A DNA stretch of 64,000 nucleotides. Source: Thioalkalivibrio thiocyanodenitrificans ARhD 1. Lineage in GTDB: Bacteria > Pseudomonadota > Gammaproteobacteria > Ectothiorhodospirales > Ectothiorhodospiraceae. The number at the start of each line of letters is the position of its first letter. Within the stretch, counting starts at the first letter, position 1. The stretch covers positions 2,481,407 to 2,545,406 of the forward strand of contig NZ_KB900536.1 in assembly GCF_000378965.1 (NCBI RefSeq), read 5' to 3'. Made by a program: the position numbers and the translations under genes. The notes below the pieces were generated by a model that was not told the origin of the DNA, did not search any database, and saw nothing but the letters and a program-made list of their open reading frames with translations. This document shows, one piece after another, positions 33,974 through 44,527 of the stretch.

Positions 33974-34351
33974 ATGCACAAAAGCAGACTCGGAAACATC
34001 GTCATCGACTGCCAGACTGACGACTTGCTGTCAGAAGCGCGATTCTGGAGTGCCGCACTGGGTTACCCGTTGCCCCGTGATCCGGATGAAACCAGCAACT
34101 TTATCCAGCTCGAAACGCCTCCCGGCGATGTACAGGTCATCGTTCAGCGCGTTCATCATGAGGCACGCGCTCACCTGGACATCGAGACAGACTCGATAGA
34201 ATCAGAGGCGGCGCGATTGGGACAGTTGGGCGCAACAGTCGTATCCCGCAACGACGGATGGGTGGTCATGCAAGCGCCGAGCGGGCATCGGTTCTGCGTG
34301 GGCAGTCCCTATCGTGGCGGCTTCGATCAGGGGGCCAGCACCTGGGAGTGA
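33974..34351 (+). CDS. VOC (glyoxalase-like) family protein
   Basis: This 125-aa protein has the paired beta-alpha-beta-beta-beta pattern of the vicinal oxygen chelate fold: LGNIVIDCQTDDLLSEARFWSAALGYPL, then ARAHLDIETDSIESEAARLGQLGATVV and WVVMQAPSGHRFCVG. Such single-domain proteins may be dioxygenases, isomerases or binding proteins. The function is not predictable. AGGAAGAGG precedes the ATG. Confidence 0.82.
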   Translation: MHKSRLGNIVIDCQTDDLLSEARFWSAALGYPLPRDPDETSNFIQLETPPGDVQVIVQRVHHEARAHLDIETDSIESEAARLGQLGATVVSRNDGWVVMQAPSGHRFCVGSPYRGGFDQGASTWE

Positions 34352-34522
34352 TGCCTGGCCATTCCTTCGAGCCTGCGCCGCCGGGCGGCCTGATCTCAGG
34401 TGTTAGGGTGCCGGTCCCACACTGTTCGCGCCGCGAAGGCGATGAACCAAGGCCACGAGGGTCGCTTCGGCGTCATGATTCATTCAGGCGGCCCCCCCGG
34501 GACATTGCGCCCCATCCGCATC

Positions 34523-34557
34523 GGGCAGCCCGGCAGTGTTGCACTGCCGGGCTGCCC
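34523..34557. terminator. Bidirectional terminator hairpin
   Basis: Sixteen bases (GGGCAGCCCGGCAGTG) pair perfectly with 34542-34557 around a 3-base loop, between the convergent VOC and dodecin genes. There is no T-run, but the stability and position suit termination for both. Confidence 0.7.
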
Positions 34558-34569
34558 GTCATGCCGTGC

Positions 34570-34776
34570 TCAGCCCTCCAGCCGGAATCCGATCTTGAGT
34601 GTCACCTGCCAGTGGGCGATCTTGCCGTCCTCGATATGGCCGCGGGTCTCCACCACCTCGAACCAGTCCATGTTCCGGACGGTCTTGGAGGCGCGTTCGA
34701 TGGCCGTGCGGATGGCGTCATCCGAGCCCGAGGTGGACGATCCGGTGAGTTCCAGGGTCTTGTAGACGTGCGACAT
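34570..34776 (-). CDS. Dodecin, flavin-binding
   Basis: This 68-aa protein matches dodecin in length and sequence: [20 protein letters not shown], then [25 protein letters not shown] with the flavin-stacking Trp, and [13 protein letters not shown]. Twelve copies form a hollow sphere that stores riboflavin or FMN. AAGGAGA stands before the ATG. Confidence 0.93.
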   Translation of the reverse strand: MSHVYKTLELTGSSTSGSDDAIRTAIERASKTVRNMDWFEVVETRGHIEDGKIAHWQVTLKIGFRLEG

Positions 34777-34888
34777 GGTGGTTCTCCTTGAGGCTGCTGG
34801 TGGATGTCGGGACAGTACCCGTGCAAAGGTCCGACATCCCTGAGAGTAGCGGATGCGCGGCCGCTTCGCCGCCTGCCGAGGGGCATGC

Positions 34889-35674
34889 ATGGCGGGTTTT
34901 CGGTATGCTGGATGTATGTATCCGGAAGATGCGGCATTTCGCAAGGTGCTGGTCCTGAATCCGAAGGGCGGGGCCGGCAAGTCGACGCTGGCCACCAACC
35001 TGGCGGCCTATTACGCCGTTCGGGGATTGCGCGCCACCCTCATGGACATGGATGCCCAGGGCACGAGTATGCGCTGGCTCGGAAAGCGCGGCGAGGACCG
35101 CCCCGGTGTCCATCCCCTGAAGGCATTCGACCTGCCCGCCAACGTGACCCGCAGCTTTGCCATGCAACCGCCCGCGGACACGCAGCGTCTGGTGGTGGAC
35201 ACGCCCGCCGGTGTCTCCCGGGATGAGTTGCGTGAGCTGACGCGCGATGCCGACCGTATCCTGATCCCCGTGTTGCCCTCGGATATCGACATCCATGCGG
35301 CCACCCGGTGCGTCGGGGACCTGTTGCTGGCGGCGAAGATCCCCCGCTCGGACAATCGCATCGCCGTGGTCGCCAACCGCGTCAAGCGCAATACCCTGGT
35401 GTTCCGTGCCCTGATGCGCTTTCTTACCAGCCTGGAGATCCCGGTGGCGGGCGTGCTGCGCGACTCCCAGAATTATGTGCGCGCCTTCGAGGCGGGCCGG
35501 GGGATTCATGAGCTGCGCGGCGGCACCCAGGCCCGGGATGTGGCCCAGTGGACCAGCCTGGTGGGCTGGGTGGAGGAGGGCCGGGTGCCCGCCATCGAGT
35601 CGCTCTGGGAGGACCCGGCCAGGGAGCGGAAACCAGGTCCGGAGAGCCTGGTTTCGGACCTGTCCCGCACCTGA
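34889..35674 (+). CDS. Orphan ParA/MinD-like ATPase
   Basis: The 261-aa protein has a deviant Walker A KGGAGKST (residues 26-33), [18 protein letters not shown] as the second motif and VVDTPAG as Walker B. ParA-type ATPases position DNA or protein cargo. No parB lies next to it, so the cargo is unknown. The ATG at 34889 follows GAGGGG; the ATG at 34916 would leave a start more like other ParA proteins. Confidence 0.8.
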   Translation: MAGFRYAGCMYPEDAAFRKVLVLNPKGGAGKSTLATNLAAYYAVRGLRATLMDMDAQGTSMRWLGKRGEDRPGVHPLKAFDLPANVTRSFAMQPPADTQRLVVDTPAGVSRDELRELTRDADRILIPVLPSDIDIHAATRCVGDLLLAAKIPRSDNRIAVVANRVKRNTLVFRALMRFLTSLEIPVAGVLRDSQNYVRAFEAGRGIHELRGGTQARDVAQWTSLVGWVEEGRVPAIESLWEDPARERKPGPESLVSDLSRT

Positions 35675-35688
35675 GAAGGCTCACCCCC

Positions 35689-36486
35689 ATGGCATCCCCC
35701 GTCCTCTATATCCCCCACGGTGGCGGCCCCATGCCCCTGATGGATGACCCCTCCCACCGTGATCTGGTGGCCTTCCTCAAGGCCGTTCCTGCCCGGCTGG
35801 GGACACCCGCGGCGATCCTGGTGGTCAGCGCGCACTGGGAGGCGGAGATTCCCACGCTGACCGGTGCGCCCCGGCCGAAGCTGATCTACGACTACTACGG
35901 CTTTCCCGACGAGACCTACCGCATTCGCTATCCGGCGCCGGGCGATCCGCAACTGGCGAATCGGCTGCATGGCATGCTGCGGTCGGCGGGCCTCGAAGGG
36001 CGTGTGGATGCGCAGCGGGGGTTCGATCACGGCCTGTTCGTCCCCCTCGGGCTGATGTACCCGGATGCCCGCATCCCCTGCATCGAGCTGTCATTGCTCG
36101 GACACCTGGAGCCGGGCGCGCACATTGCCCTGGGCAGGGCGCTGGCGGCCGTTCGCGAGGACAACGTACTGGTGCTGGGGTCGGGGTTCTCCTTTCACAA
36201 CATGCAGGCGCTGCTGGACCCCCGCGTAGGTGATCCCCGGGAGGTCGACGCCTTTCACGACTGGCTGATCGAGACCTGCACGTCGCTCGAACTGGCACCG
36301 GCGGAACGCGAGCGCCGGCTGATCGGCTGGCGGGACGCGCCCGCGGCGCGCTTCTGTCATCCCCGGGAGGAGCACCTGCTGCCCCTGCACGTGTGCTATG
36401 GGCTGGCGTCAGGCCGCACGCCGGCGGCGCAGGCGGTGTTCGACGGACCGGTCATGGGACGTCGTGCGGTGGCGCTCCTGTGGTGA
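35689..36486 (+). CDS. DODA-type class III extradiol dioxygenase
   Basis: This 265-aa LigB-fold protein has metal-binding His candidates at H10 (IPHGGGPMP), H49 (VSAHWE) and H114 (FDHGLFVPL). The family opens catechol-type rings; E. coli YgiD acts on 4,5-DOPA. The physiological substrate here is unknown. It starts 15 bases after parA and its 3' end overlaps the convergent ABC gene by 35 bases. Confidence 0.88.
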   Translation: MASPVLYIPHGGGPMPLMDDPSHRDLVAFLKAVPARLGTPAAILVVSAHWEAEIPTLTGAPRPKLIYDYYGFPDETYRIRYPAPGDPQLANRLHGMLRSAGLEGRVDAQRGFDHGLFVPLGLMYPDARIPCIELSLLGHLEPGAHIALGRALAAVREDNVLVLGSGFSFHNMQALLDPRVGDPREVDAFHDWLIETCTSLELAPAERERRLIGWRDAPAARFCHPREEHLLPLHVCYGLASGRTPAAQAVFDGPVMGRRAVALLW

Positions 36487-37216
36487 CCTGCCGCGCCACA
36501 TCCAGGAAGACCTCCTCCAGATTCTGCCGGCCGTAACGCCGGATCAGGGCCGCCGGGGTGCCGGTGTCCACGATCCGGCCCGCGCGCATCATGACCACCT
36601 GGTCGCACAGGCGCGTCACCTCCGGCATGTTGTGGGAGGCAAGCACGATGGTGGCGCCGGAGCGTACCCGGTAGGCCTCCAGCCAACCGCGCACCCGGTC
36701 GGCCGTGTCCGGATCCAGCGACGCCGTGGGTTCGTCCAGCAGCAGCAACTCCGGTTCGTTGAGCAGCCCCTTGGCCAGCGCCACGCGGGTGCGCTGGCCG
36801 GCCGACATGTTGCGGTACGGGCGTTGCAGATGTGCCTCCAGGTCCAGTTCGGCCGCCAGCGCGCGGATGCGCGCGGGCAGGTTGCGCACCCCGTAGAGCC
36901 GCCCGTAGACCATGAGATTTTCCCGCACCGTGAGTCGCTGGGGCAGGTCGGTATAAGGGGAGGCGTAGTTCATGCGGCCCAGCACCCGGTAGCGGTGGCG
37001 GCCCATGTCCTCGCCCAGCACGCGGATCTCGCCGGCGCTGGGCGTCATCAGGCCCAGCAGCATGGCGAGGGTGGTGGTCTTGCCTGCGCCATTGGGGCCG
37101 AGCAGGGCGGTGGTGCTGCCGCGGGGCACGCGGAAGCTGACCTCCTCCACGGCGCGCACCGTGCCGAAGATCTTGGCGAGTCCCGTGACCCGGATGGCCG
37201 GTTCGACGGAGGTCAC
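36452..37216 (-). CDS. ABC transporter ATP-binding protein
   Basis: The 254-aa ATPase has Walker A GPNGAGKT (40-47), signature NMSAGQRTR and Walker B LLLLDEPTASLDP. It resembles ATPases of two-gene drug or Nod-type exporters, but the permease is not next to it, and its transport partner is unknown. Its start overlaps the GGCT stop, so it ends an operon of four overlapping genes. Confidence 0.88.
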   Translation of the reverse strand: MTSVEPAIRVTGLAKIFGTVRAVEEVSFRVPRGSTTALLGPNGAGKTTTLAMLLGLMTPSAGEIRVLGEDMGRHRYRVLGRMNYASPYTDLPQRLTVRENLMVYGRLYGVRNLPARIRALAAELDLEAHLQRPYRNMSAGQRTRVALAKGLLNEPELLLLDEPTASLDPDTADRVRGWLEAYRVRSGATIVLASHNMPEVTRLCDQVVMMRAGRIVDTGTPAALIRRYGRQNLEEVFLDVARQVTTGAPPHDVP

Positions 37217-37734
37217 GGGCCGGGCTTCCAGCCAGGCAGATCCGCCAGGTCCGCGAGCATGCGGCGGTGGTGTGCCACCCGTGCCGAATCCGGGTCCGCG
37301 ATGGCCGGGTGGCCCGCGATGGCTGCGACGTAATCCCCGGGGGCGCCCAGGTACCGGGCGCCGGTGGCGATGAGATCGCGGTACCAGTCATAGGGAACGG
37401 CCCGGGTGTCCAGCCGTTCCGGCAGGGCCAGGTAGGTGAAGGCACGGCTGCCGTCCGGCAGCGTCAGTGCGGTAATGCCGTAGCCGCGTTCGGCCTCGTC
37501 CAGGGGCCCGCGATCCCGGGCGGGAAAGGTGAAGATGGCACACCACACACGATCCGCGGCCCGCTCAGTGGCCACCAGGTGGCCCTTGCCGGAACCGTCA
37601 TAACCGCGTTTGTGGAAGGTGAGACGCCAGCCGGTGAGACACACCCGTCCTTCCAGTTCGGCCGTGGGCACACGCTTGCGCAGGCGTTCGGGATGCAGGT
37701 TGGAGCCATAGGCCAGGTACCGGAGCCGGTTCAT
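37213..37734 (-). CDS. Gamma-glutamylcyclotransferase-like protein
   Basis: This 173-aa protein begins RYLAYGSNLHPERLRKRVP, the YGSN substrate loop of GGCT-fold enzymes, and keeps the acidic catalytic region near PLDEAERGYG. GGCTs release 5-oxoproline from gamma-glutamyl peptides. Its ATG overlaps the Rieske stop (ATGA). Confidence 0.82.
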   Translation of the reverse strand: MNRLRYLAYGSNLHPERLRKRVPTAELEGRVCLTGWRLTFHKRGYDGSGKGHLVATERAADRVWCAIFTFPARDRGPLDEAERGYGITALTLPDGSRAFTYLALPERLDTRAVPYDWYRDLIATGARYLGAPGDYVAAIAGHPAIADPDSARVAHHRRMLADLADLPGWKPGP

Positions 37735-38057
37735 GCCAGCACCACCTTTTCGCCTTCGAGTCGGACGGGCACGGCGCTCAGGGACTGGCGCCGGCACGGT
37801 CCGGCGAGGCAGTAGCCGTCGTCGATGCGAAACAGGGCCCCGTGGGTGGCGCAGACGATGTGCTCGCCTTCCTCGTCCAGGAACGCGTCATCCTGCCATT
37901 CCAGCGGACCGCCGGTGTGCGGGCAGCTGTTGCGATAGGCCCGCACGATGTCCTGGCGGCGCACCACGAAGATCTCCTCCGGGCCCCGGCCCAGGTCCAC
38001 GGTCAGACCCAGGGAACCCGTGGCATCCAGTTGTTCGAGTCGACAGAGTTCGGTCAT
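37731..38057 (-). CDS. Rieske 2Fe-2S ferredoxin-like protein
   Basis: The 108-aa protein has the cluster-binding pairs CPHTGG (45-50) and CATHGALF (69-76). It is a stand-alone soluble Rieske domain as found with oxygenases or as an electron carrier. The partner is unknown. It overlaps both neighbours by four bases; AAGGA precedes its ATG. Confidence 0.87.
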   Translation of the reverse strand: MTELCRLEQLDATGSLGLTVDLGRGPEEIFVVRRQDIVRAYRNSCPHTGGPLEWQDDAFLDEEGEHIVCATHGALFRIDDGYCLAGPCRRQSLSAVPVRLEGEKVVLA

Positions 38058-38926
38058 ATCACATCCTTCAGTCCGTCCAGCCCCCGTTGACCCACCTTTC
38101 GCCCGGCGAGGCGAACGGCCAGGTCCAGGGCCTCCGGTACGTTGCGGCCTCCGGCGAGGCCGTGAATGAGCCCGGCATTGAAGGTGTCCCCCGCCCCCAG
38201 TGTGTCGACCACCCGGGGCGGTGCCGCGGCAGGCGCATGATGCATCCCGCCGTCGTGATCCAGTGCCCAGGCGCCCGCCTCTCCCCAGGTACAGACCAGG
38301 ATCCGCCCCGGACAGTTCGCGCCGGTGTGTTCCAGAAAGTCCCTGGCGCTGTCGAAGCCCCGCCCCCGGGCAAACGGCCTGGAGAAGAGCACCACATCGG
38401 GCAGGGAGAACAGCGTGTCCACGTCGGGACGCTCCTTCTCCACTTCCAGGGACACCGGCTGGTCCACCAGCCTGGGGCGCAGCGCGTGCAGCAACGCAGC
38501 GGTGGTCCGTGCGTCCCGTGCCTCCAGGTGCACCCAGTCCATGTGTTCCACGGGCACCGTGCGCAGGTGCGCCGCATCCATCTCCGGCAGGTCCCGAAAA
38601 TGCACGATGGTGCGCGAGCCGGTCCGCGCGCTGAGGGTGACATAGGAGCAGGGAGTGCGGCCCTCGTGCCGGGCGCAGCAGTCCACGCCCACGCCCCTTT
38701 CCCTGAGCATGCCCGACAGGCGTTCCCCGTCCGGCTCCAGGGCCAGCACGGCGGCGAGGTCGACCCGGTGCCCGAGCTGCACCAGCACGCGCGCGCTGTT
38801 GGCGGCGTTGCCGCCCGGCGTCACCTGCTGCCCTGTGGCCCGCAGTTCCTCGTCCTCCACCGGGTAGTGGTCCACGGTGTTGACGATGTCCATGGTGGCG
38901 TTGCCGATGACGAGGATATGGGACAT
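38054..38926 (-). CDS. PfkB-family sugar kinase, ketohexokinase-like
   Basis: This 290-aa kinase shows GGNAANSARVLVQLGHRVD (about 39-57) and DTLGAGDTFNAGLIHGLAGG (about 241-260) with the catalytic Asp. The early DHYPVEDEELRATGQQ and the overall shape recall ketohexokinase and related sugar kinases. It is the first gene of an overlapping operon with Rieske, GGCT and ABC-ATPase genes, an unusual mix whose joint role is unclear. Confidence 0.82.
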   Translation of the reverse strand: MSHILVIGNATMDIVNTVDHYPVEDEELRATGQQVTPGGNAANSARVLVQLGHRVDLAAVLALEPDGERLSGMLRERGVGVDCCARHEGRTPCSYVTLSARTGSRTIVHFRDLPEMDAAHLRTVPVEHMDWVHLEARDARTTAALLHALRPRLVDQPVSLEVEKERPDVDTLFSLPDVVLFSRPFARGRGFDSARDFLEHTGANCPGRILVCTWGEAGAWALDHDGGMHHAPAAAPPRVVDTLGAGDTFNAGLIHGLAGGRNVPEALDLAVRLAGRKVGQRGLDGLKDVI

Positions 38927-39000
38927 GGGGGAGTGCGCTTGTGGCCACGGGAGTGCGCGCCTAACCTATCACGATCCACTGGATACTTCAGGTCCCGGGC

Positions 39001-39417
39001 ATGCGACTTTTCGAATCCTCCGAGCAGGCGGAAGCCGCCTTCTACGATGCCTTCGAGCGGGCGGACATGGACGCCATGCGCGAAGTGTGGGCCGATGAAC
39101 GGGGCGTGTGCTGCGTCCATCCGGGCGGTGAGCGCCTGGATGGCGTGGCCGCCGTGATGGACAGCTGGGCGTCCATCCTCGCCGACGGGCCCATGCTGCG
39201 TTTTCGCATCACCCACCGGCAGGTGCGGGTCAGCGGCGATCTGGCCGTGCATGTGCTGCGGGAGAACCTCTACGTGGACGGCGCCCTGCGCGGCGTCGCG
39301 CTGGCCACCAACGCCTATCGCCGTGGCGAGTCCGGCTGGCGCATGATCCTGCATCACGCCGCGCCGGATCCCAACCCGCCCGGCATCGAACCGCCCGCAC
39401 CGGGGGGCGTTCACTGA
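39001..39417 (+). CDS. SnoaL/NTF2-like protein
   Basis: This 138-aa protein has the cone-shaped NTF2-like pattern: SSEQAEAAFYDAFERADMDAMREVWAD, a CCVHPGGERLDG loop and RITHRQVRVSGDLAVHVLREN. Members of this group (ketosteroid-isomerase-like) are often of unknown function. It is a single gene before the ampG-xthA genes on the other strand. Confidence 0.8.
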   Translation: MRLFESSEQAEAAFYDAFERADMDAMREVWADERGVCCVHPGGERLDGVAAVMDSWASILADGPMLRFRITHRQVRVSGDLAVHVLRENLYVDGALRGVALATNAYRRGESGWRMILHHAAPDPNPPGIEPPAPGGVH

Positions 39418-39438
39418 AGGCGCGTTAGGTGGCAAGGG

Positions 39439-39466
39439 GTGAGGCGTAAGGCGTGAGGCGTGAGGG
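39439..39466 (+). repeat. Heptamer array L (single arm)
   Basis: There are four units in a row: GTGAGGC, GTAAGGC, GTGAGGC, GTGAGGG, just after the SnoaL-like gene. No clear inverted partner is seen before ampG. Confidence 0.7.
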
Positions 39467-39561
39467 GCGTATCGCTCAGGCGCCGAAGCGCACGTCTGCG
39501 AAGAAAGTCTGCGCGCCGCCGGCCTCGACGATCGAGGTTCCGCGCCCTTGTCGCCCACGGG

Positions 39562-40917
<1,356 letters not shown>

Positions 40918-40974
40918 GGATGGGTGTCGTGATCCTTGAAAGGATTTGCATCCGTGTCGCGGCGGCGAATCCGT

Positions 40975-41760
40975 TCAGAGCTCCGGCGGGAAGGGCACAT
41001 CGTAGTCCATGATCAGGGGTGCGTGATCGGAGAATCGCTCCCCGGTATAGATACTCGCCGAGCGGATCCTGTCGCGCAGGCCCGGCGAGACGATCTGGTA
41101 ATCCAGACGCCATCCCACGTTCTTCGCCCGGGCCTGTCCCCGGTTGGACCACCAGGTGTACTGTTCCGGCCGGGTATCGACCACGCGAAACGCGTCCACC
41201 CAGCCCACCTGATCGAACAGCGCGTCCAGCCAGGCCCGTTCCTCGGGCAGGAATCCGGAGTTCTTCTGGTTGCTTTTCCAGTTCTTCAGGTCGATGGGCT
41301 TGTGGGCGATGTTCCAGTCTCCGCAGATGACGAACTGGCGGCGCTTGCGCCGCAGCGCCCTGAGGTGATTCATGAACAGGTCCATGAAGCGGTACTTGGC
41401 GGCCTGGCGTTCCTCGCCGGAGGAACCGGAGGGCAGGTACAGGGAGATCACCGAAAGTTTCCCGAACTGTGCCTCGATGTAACGCGCCTCCTGGTCGAAC
41501 TCCTCGGAGCCGAGTCCGGTGATGATCCGGTCGGGTTCCACGCGGCTGAACAGGGCCACCCCGCTGTAACCCTTTTTTGCGGCATCGTAGTAGTAGGTGA
41601 AATGGCCTTGGGGCCAGAAGGTCTCGTCGCCGAGCTGGTGCTCCTGGGCCTTGGTCTCCTGGAGGCAGACCACGTCGGCCTGCTGTTGCTTGAGCCAGTC
41701 GAAGAAGCCCTTGCGGGCGGCGGAACGGATGCCGTTGGCGTTGAGGGTGATGATGCGCAT
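40975..41760 (-). CDS. xthA: Exodeoxyribonuclease III
   Basis: This 261-aa AP endonuclease/3'-5' exonuclease acts in base excision repair. Motifs are LNANGIR at the start, CLQETK, GDWNIAH (metal and catalytic residues) and SDHAPL at the end. The ATG at 41760 matches the usual N-terminus MRIITLNANGIR; a longer frame upstream is not needed. It is divergent from pyrE across a structured gap. Confidence 0.94.
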   Translation of the reverse strand: MRIITLNANGIRSAARKGFFDWLKQQQADVVCLQETKAQEHQLGDETFWPQGHFTYYYDAAKKGYSGVALFSRVEPDRIITGLGSEEFDQEARYIEAQFGKLSVISLYLPSGSSGEERQAAKYRFMDLFMNHLRALRRKRRQFVICGDWNIAHKPIDLKNWKSNQKNSGFLPEERAWLDALFDQVGWVDAFRVVDTRPEQYTWWSNRGQARAKNVGWRLDYQIVSPGLRDRIRSASIYTGERFSDHAPLIMDYDVPFPPEL

Positions 41761-41858
41761 GGGTGCGAAGGTTACCGGCATGGCCCGGAAGTGGAAAGGG
41801 CGGCATATGGATGCGGGCAGGGAAGGCCGGGACGGATCCGGCATCCCGGCGTCCGGGC

Positions 41859-41954
41859 GGAAAGGCGAACCGCGAAGGGTGCCCGGGTGTGTATCTCAAC
41901 AGACTTCGTGGTTCGCCGTTGAGATCACCCGGGACGATGGCCGCTGTCGTCCCG
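41859..41954 (+). promoter_or_regulatory. Interleaved hairpins upstream of pyrE
   Basis: Three stems can form: A (41864-41877 with 41904-41917), B (41882-41900 with 41918-41933, one bulge) and C (41930-41937 with 41947-41954). A and B are interleaved, and B and C overlap, so they exclude each other or make a pseudoknot. The first 17 bases repeat a motif of locus B at 6131. It could be a pyrE leader control element or a decayed repeat. Confidence 0.5.
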
Positions 41955-41991
41955 TTCCCCTGACATCAAGGATCTTGTATCTTTGCCCCCC

Positions 41992-42633
41992 ATGAAAACC
42001 TACCGGTCCGAGTTTCTTGCCTTCTGCCTGGAGCGCGGCGTGCTGCGCTTCGGGGAATTCACCCTGAAGTCCGGCCGTGTCAGTCCGTACTTCTTCAATG
42101 CGGGCCTGTTCAGCACGGGCTCCGACCTGGCCCGCCTGGGCAGCTTCTACGCCCGGGCCATCAGCGACTCGGGGCTGGCATTCGACATGCTCTTCGGCCC
42201 GGCCTACAAGGGGATCCCGCTGGCGGCGGCCACCGCCATCGCCCTGGCCAGGCATCATGACCGGGATCTGCCCTGGTGCTTCAACCGCAAGGAAGCCAAG
42301 GATCACGGCGAAGGCGGCAACCTGGTGGGCGCGCCGCTGGCGGGTCGTGTGCTCATCGTGGACGACGTGATCACTGCCGGGACCGCCATCCGCGAGTCGG
42401 TGGACATCATCCGTGCCGCCGGCGCGCAGCCCGTGGGCGTGGCCATTGCGCTCAATCGCCAGGAGCGTGGCCGGGGCGAACGCTCGGCCATTCAGGAAGT
42501 GGAGGCCGAGTTCGGCCTGAGCGTGGTCAGTATCGCCACCCTCGATGACCTCATCGCGTTCATGCGCGAACGCGGCGGCCTCGATGCGCATCTCAAGGCG
42601 GTGGAGGCCTACCGGGCGCAGTACGGGATATAG
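41992..42633 (+). CDS. pyrE: Orotate phosphoribosyltransferase
   Basis: The 213-aa enzyme makes OMP from orotate and PRPP in pyrimidine synthesis. The PRPP motif [13 protein letters not shown] (about 118-130) and [10 protein letters not shown] loop are present. The ATG at 41992 gives the usual N-terminus [29 protein letters not shown]. It is part of the common radC-coaBC-dut-argB-pyrE neighbourhood of gammaproteobacteria. Confidence 0.95.
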   Translation: MKTYRSEFLAFCLERGVLRFGEFTLKSGRVSPYFFNAGLFSTGSDLARLGSFYARAISDSGLAFDMLFGPAYKGIPLAAATAIALARHHDRDLPWCFNRKEAKDHGEGGNLVGAPLAGRVLIVDDVITAGTAIRESVDIIRAAGAQPVGVAIALNRQERGRGERSAIQEVEAEFGLSVVSIATLDDLIAFMRERGGLDAHLKAVEAYRAQYGI

Positions 42634-42661
42634 GGGGCCGTGTCCCCGGGGATCGGGCCGG

Positions 42662-43027
42662 CTACGAGCCGACGACCTTTCTGTTCACCACAGTCACCAC
42701 CAGGAAGCCCAGCAGTACCCCTGCGCCATTGGCCGCGATGTCCAGCCATTCGAAGGTGCGCGTGGGAATGAAATGCTGCACCACCTCCAGGGCCGCGCCC
42801 AGGCCGAATGCGCCCGCCAGCACGAGCGGTGCGTGCCGCGGGTATGCATACAGGCCGAGCAGCGCGAGAATGCCGTAGGCCGCCACGTGGCTCAGCTTGT
42901 CCGGGAGTCCGGTCTCCGGGACCTGGGCGGCAGGCATCACACTGCCGGCAATGATCAGTGCCGCGAACCACCAGAAGGCGATGATCCGTATCCGGGCCCA
43001 GCGCTTGCGGGTGACGGGGTCGTTCAT
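42662..43027 (-). CDS. VanZ-like membrane protein
   Basis: This 121-aa protein has four hydrophobic segments and the VanZ-type sequence LPDKLSHVAAYGILALLGLYA followed by LGAALEVVQHFIPTRTFEWLDIAANGAGVLLG. The function in proteobacteria is unknown. It lies 28 bases downstream of the TSUP permease gene, on the same strand. Confidence 0.85.
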   Translation of the reverse strand: MNDPVTRKRWARIRIIAFWWFAALIIAGSVMPAAQVPETGLPDKLSHVAAYGILALLGLYAYPRHAPLVLAGAFGLGAALEVVQHFIPTRTFEWLDIAANGAGVLLGFLVVTVVNRKVVGS

Positions 43028-43055
43028 GCGGGTATCTCGATGTGGCCGGGCACCG

Positions 43056-43811
43056 TCATCTCAGGATCAGGCTCAGCCCGACCAGCAGCGTGACCGCCTC
43101 GTAGATGCGTTTGATCCACCGGTTGCCGTGGCGGATGGCCAGACCGGCGCCCAGATACCCGCCGATCAGCGAGCCCGCCAGCAGGGCGGGCAGCCAGCTC
43201 CAGCGGATCTCGCCCAGCACGCCCAGCACCAGGGCGCCCGTGCCGTTCCAGAAGACCCCCACCAGCACGAGCGTATAGGCCACCGCCCGCTTGTAATCCA
43301 GGCCGAACCAGCGTACCAGCCAGAACGTGGCGAACAAACCCGTGCCGGAAGTGAGCGAACCGTTCAGGATCCCGATAAGGAACAGGCCCGCGCCGCCCAC
43401 CAGGTAGCCGTGGCGGGTACGGTGGCTGGGTGCGTAGGTCTGCCCCAGACCGGGACGGAGCACGGAATACAGTCCGAGGCCCATGGTGAGCAGACCCAGG
43501 GCGACTTCGGCGCCGCGTTCGGGCACCTGAAGGATGAAACTGGCACCGATCGTTACGCCTGGCAGGCCGGTGATCAGGATAAAGCCTGTGAACCGGCGTT
43601 CCAGTGTGTTCTCCTTGAGGTGTCTCAGCGTGGCGCCGAGACCGAGGGCCACGCTGGCCACCTTGTGGGTGGCCAGCGCCACGCCGAAGGGCAGGCCCAG
43701 GAAGATGAGCGCGGGCAGCTGCACCAGACCCGCGCCGCCTCCGGACACGGCCGAAAGCAGGTTCGCGCCCAGGGCGATGAAGAACAGCAGGATCTGGTCC
43801 AGGATGTACAA
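43056..43811 (-). CDS. TauE/SafE (TSUP) family permease
   Basis: This 251-aa inner-membrane protein has about eight membrane segments in two related halves, beginning LLFFIALGANLLSAVSGGGAGLVQLPAL. TSUP proteins move sulfite, sulfoacetate or other organosulfur anions. In a presumed sulfur oxidiser, sulfite export is attractive, but no sulfur gene is adjacent. Confidence 0.87.
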   Translation of the reverse strand: MYILDQILLFFIALGANLLSAVSGGGAGLVQLPALIFLGLPFGVALATHKVASVALGLGATLRHLKENTLERRFTGFILITGLPGVTIGASFILQVPERGAEVALGLLTMGLGLYSVLRPGLGQTYAPSHRTRHGYLVGGAGLFLIGILNGSLTSGTGLFATFWLVRWFGLDYKRAVAYTLVLVGVFWNGTGALVLGVLGEIRWSWLPALLAGSLIGGYLGAGLAIRHGNRWIKRIYEAVTLLVGLSLILR

Positions 43812-43917
43812 GGCGGGTGGATAACGGCCCGATTGGATTTATCATGAGTGATCGGCGGGACTGGCCATCGGAGGGGCCGCGGTCCGGGCCGGACGATCGT
43901 AACACAGGGTCCGCGAG

Positions 43918-44526
43918 ATGCGCGTAGCAGGCAAACTGGTGTTTTTTGCGGGCCTTGGGGTGCTGCTTGTTTCCGTGACGCTGCAGGCCCAGATGTACCG
44001 CTGGACCGACCCGGACGGCCGTGTGCATTACAGTGATTCGCCGCCGCCGGAGGCCGAGCGCAGGGAGCTCCGCGTTCTGGATGAACGCGGTCTGACGGTG
44101 CGTGAACTGGATCGGCCGAGGACCCGCGAGGAGATCCAGGAGGCCCGCCGCGAGGAGGCGCTGGAGGCACAGCGCCGGGAGGAACAGGAGGCCCGGGAAC
44201 GCCGGGATCGCATCCTGCTCCAGAGTTTCGGATCGGAGCGCGAGCTGATCGCTGCCCGGGATGACCGGGTCACCATCGTGGATGGCAGTCTCGACATCAC
44301 CGAAGAGAAGATTCGCAGACTGGAGGAACAGATCACGCGCCTGCAACAGCGAAGGGAGCGAAGCGGATCACCGGCCGGTCTGGACGAGGACATCGCCGGA
44401 CTGGAACGCCAGCTGCGGCTGCAGCTCCGCTATCGCGACGAACGCCTGGAGGAACGCCAGCGCATCATCGATCAGTTCGATGCCGACCTGGAACGCCTGC
44501 GTGAACTGAAGGCGGCGGCGAGGTGA
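43918..44526 (+). CDS. DUF4124 protein with long coiled coil
   Basis: The 202-aa protein has a signal peptide (KLVFFAGLGVLLVSVTLQAQ), then the DUF4124 motif MYRWTDPDGRVHYSDSPPP, then a charged coiled coil from about residue 70 to the end. DUF4124 proteins are periplasmic and of unknown role, possibly linked to the envelope. A repeat hairpin directly follows the stop. Confidence 0.85.
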   Translation: MRVAGKLVFFAGLGVLLVSVTLQAQMYRWTDPDGRVHYSDSPPPEAERRELRVLDERGLTVRELDRPRTREEIQEARREEALEAQRREEQEARERRDRILLQSFGSERELIAARDDRVTIVDGSLDITEEKIRRLEEQITRLQQRRERSGSPAGLDEDIAGLERQLRLQLRYRDERLEERQRIIDQFDADLERLRELKAAAR

Positions 44527-44527
44527 C

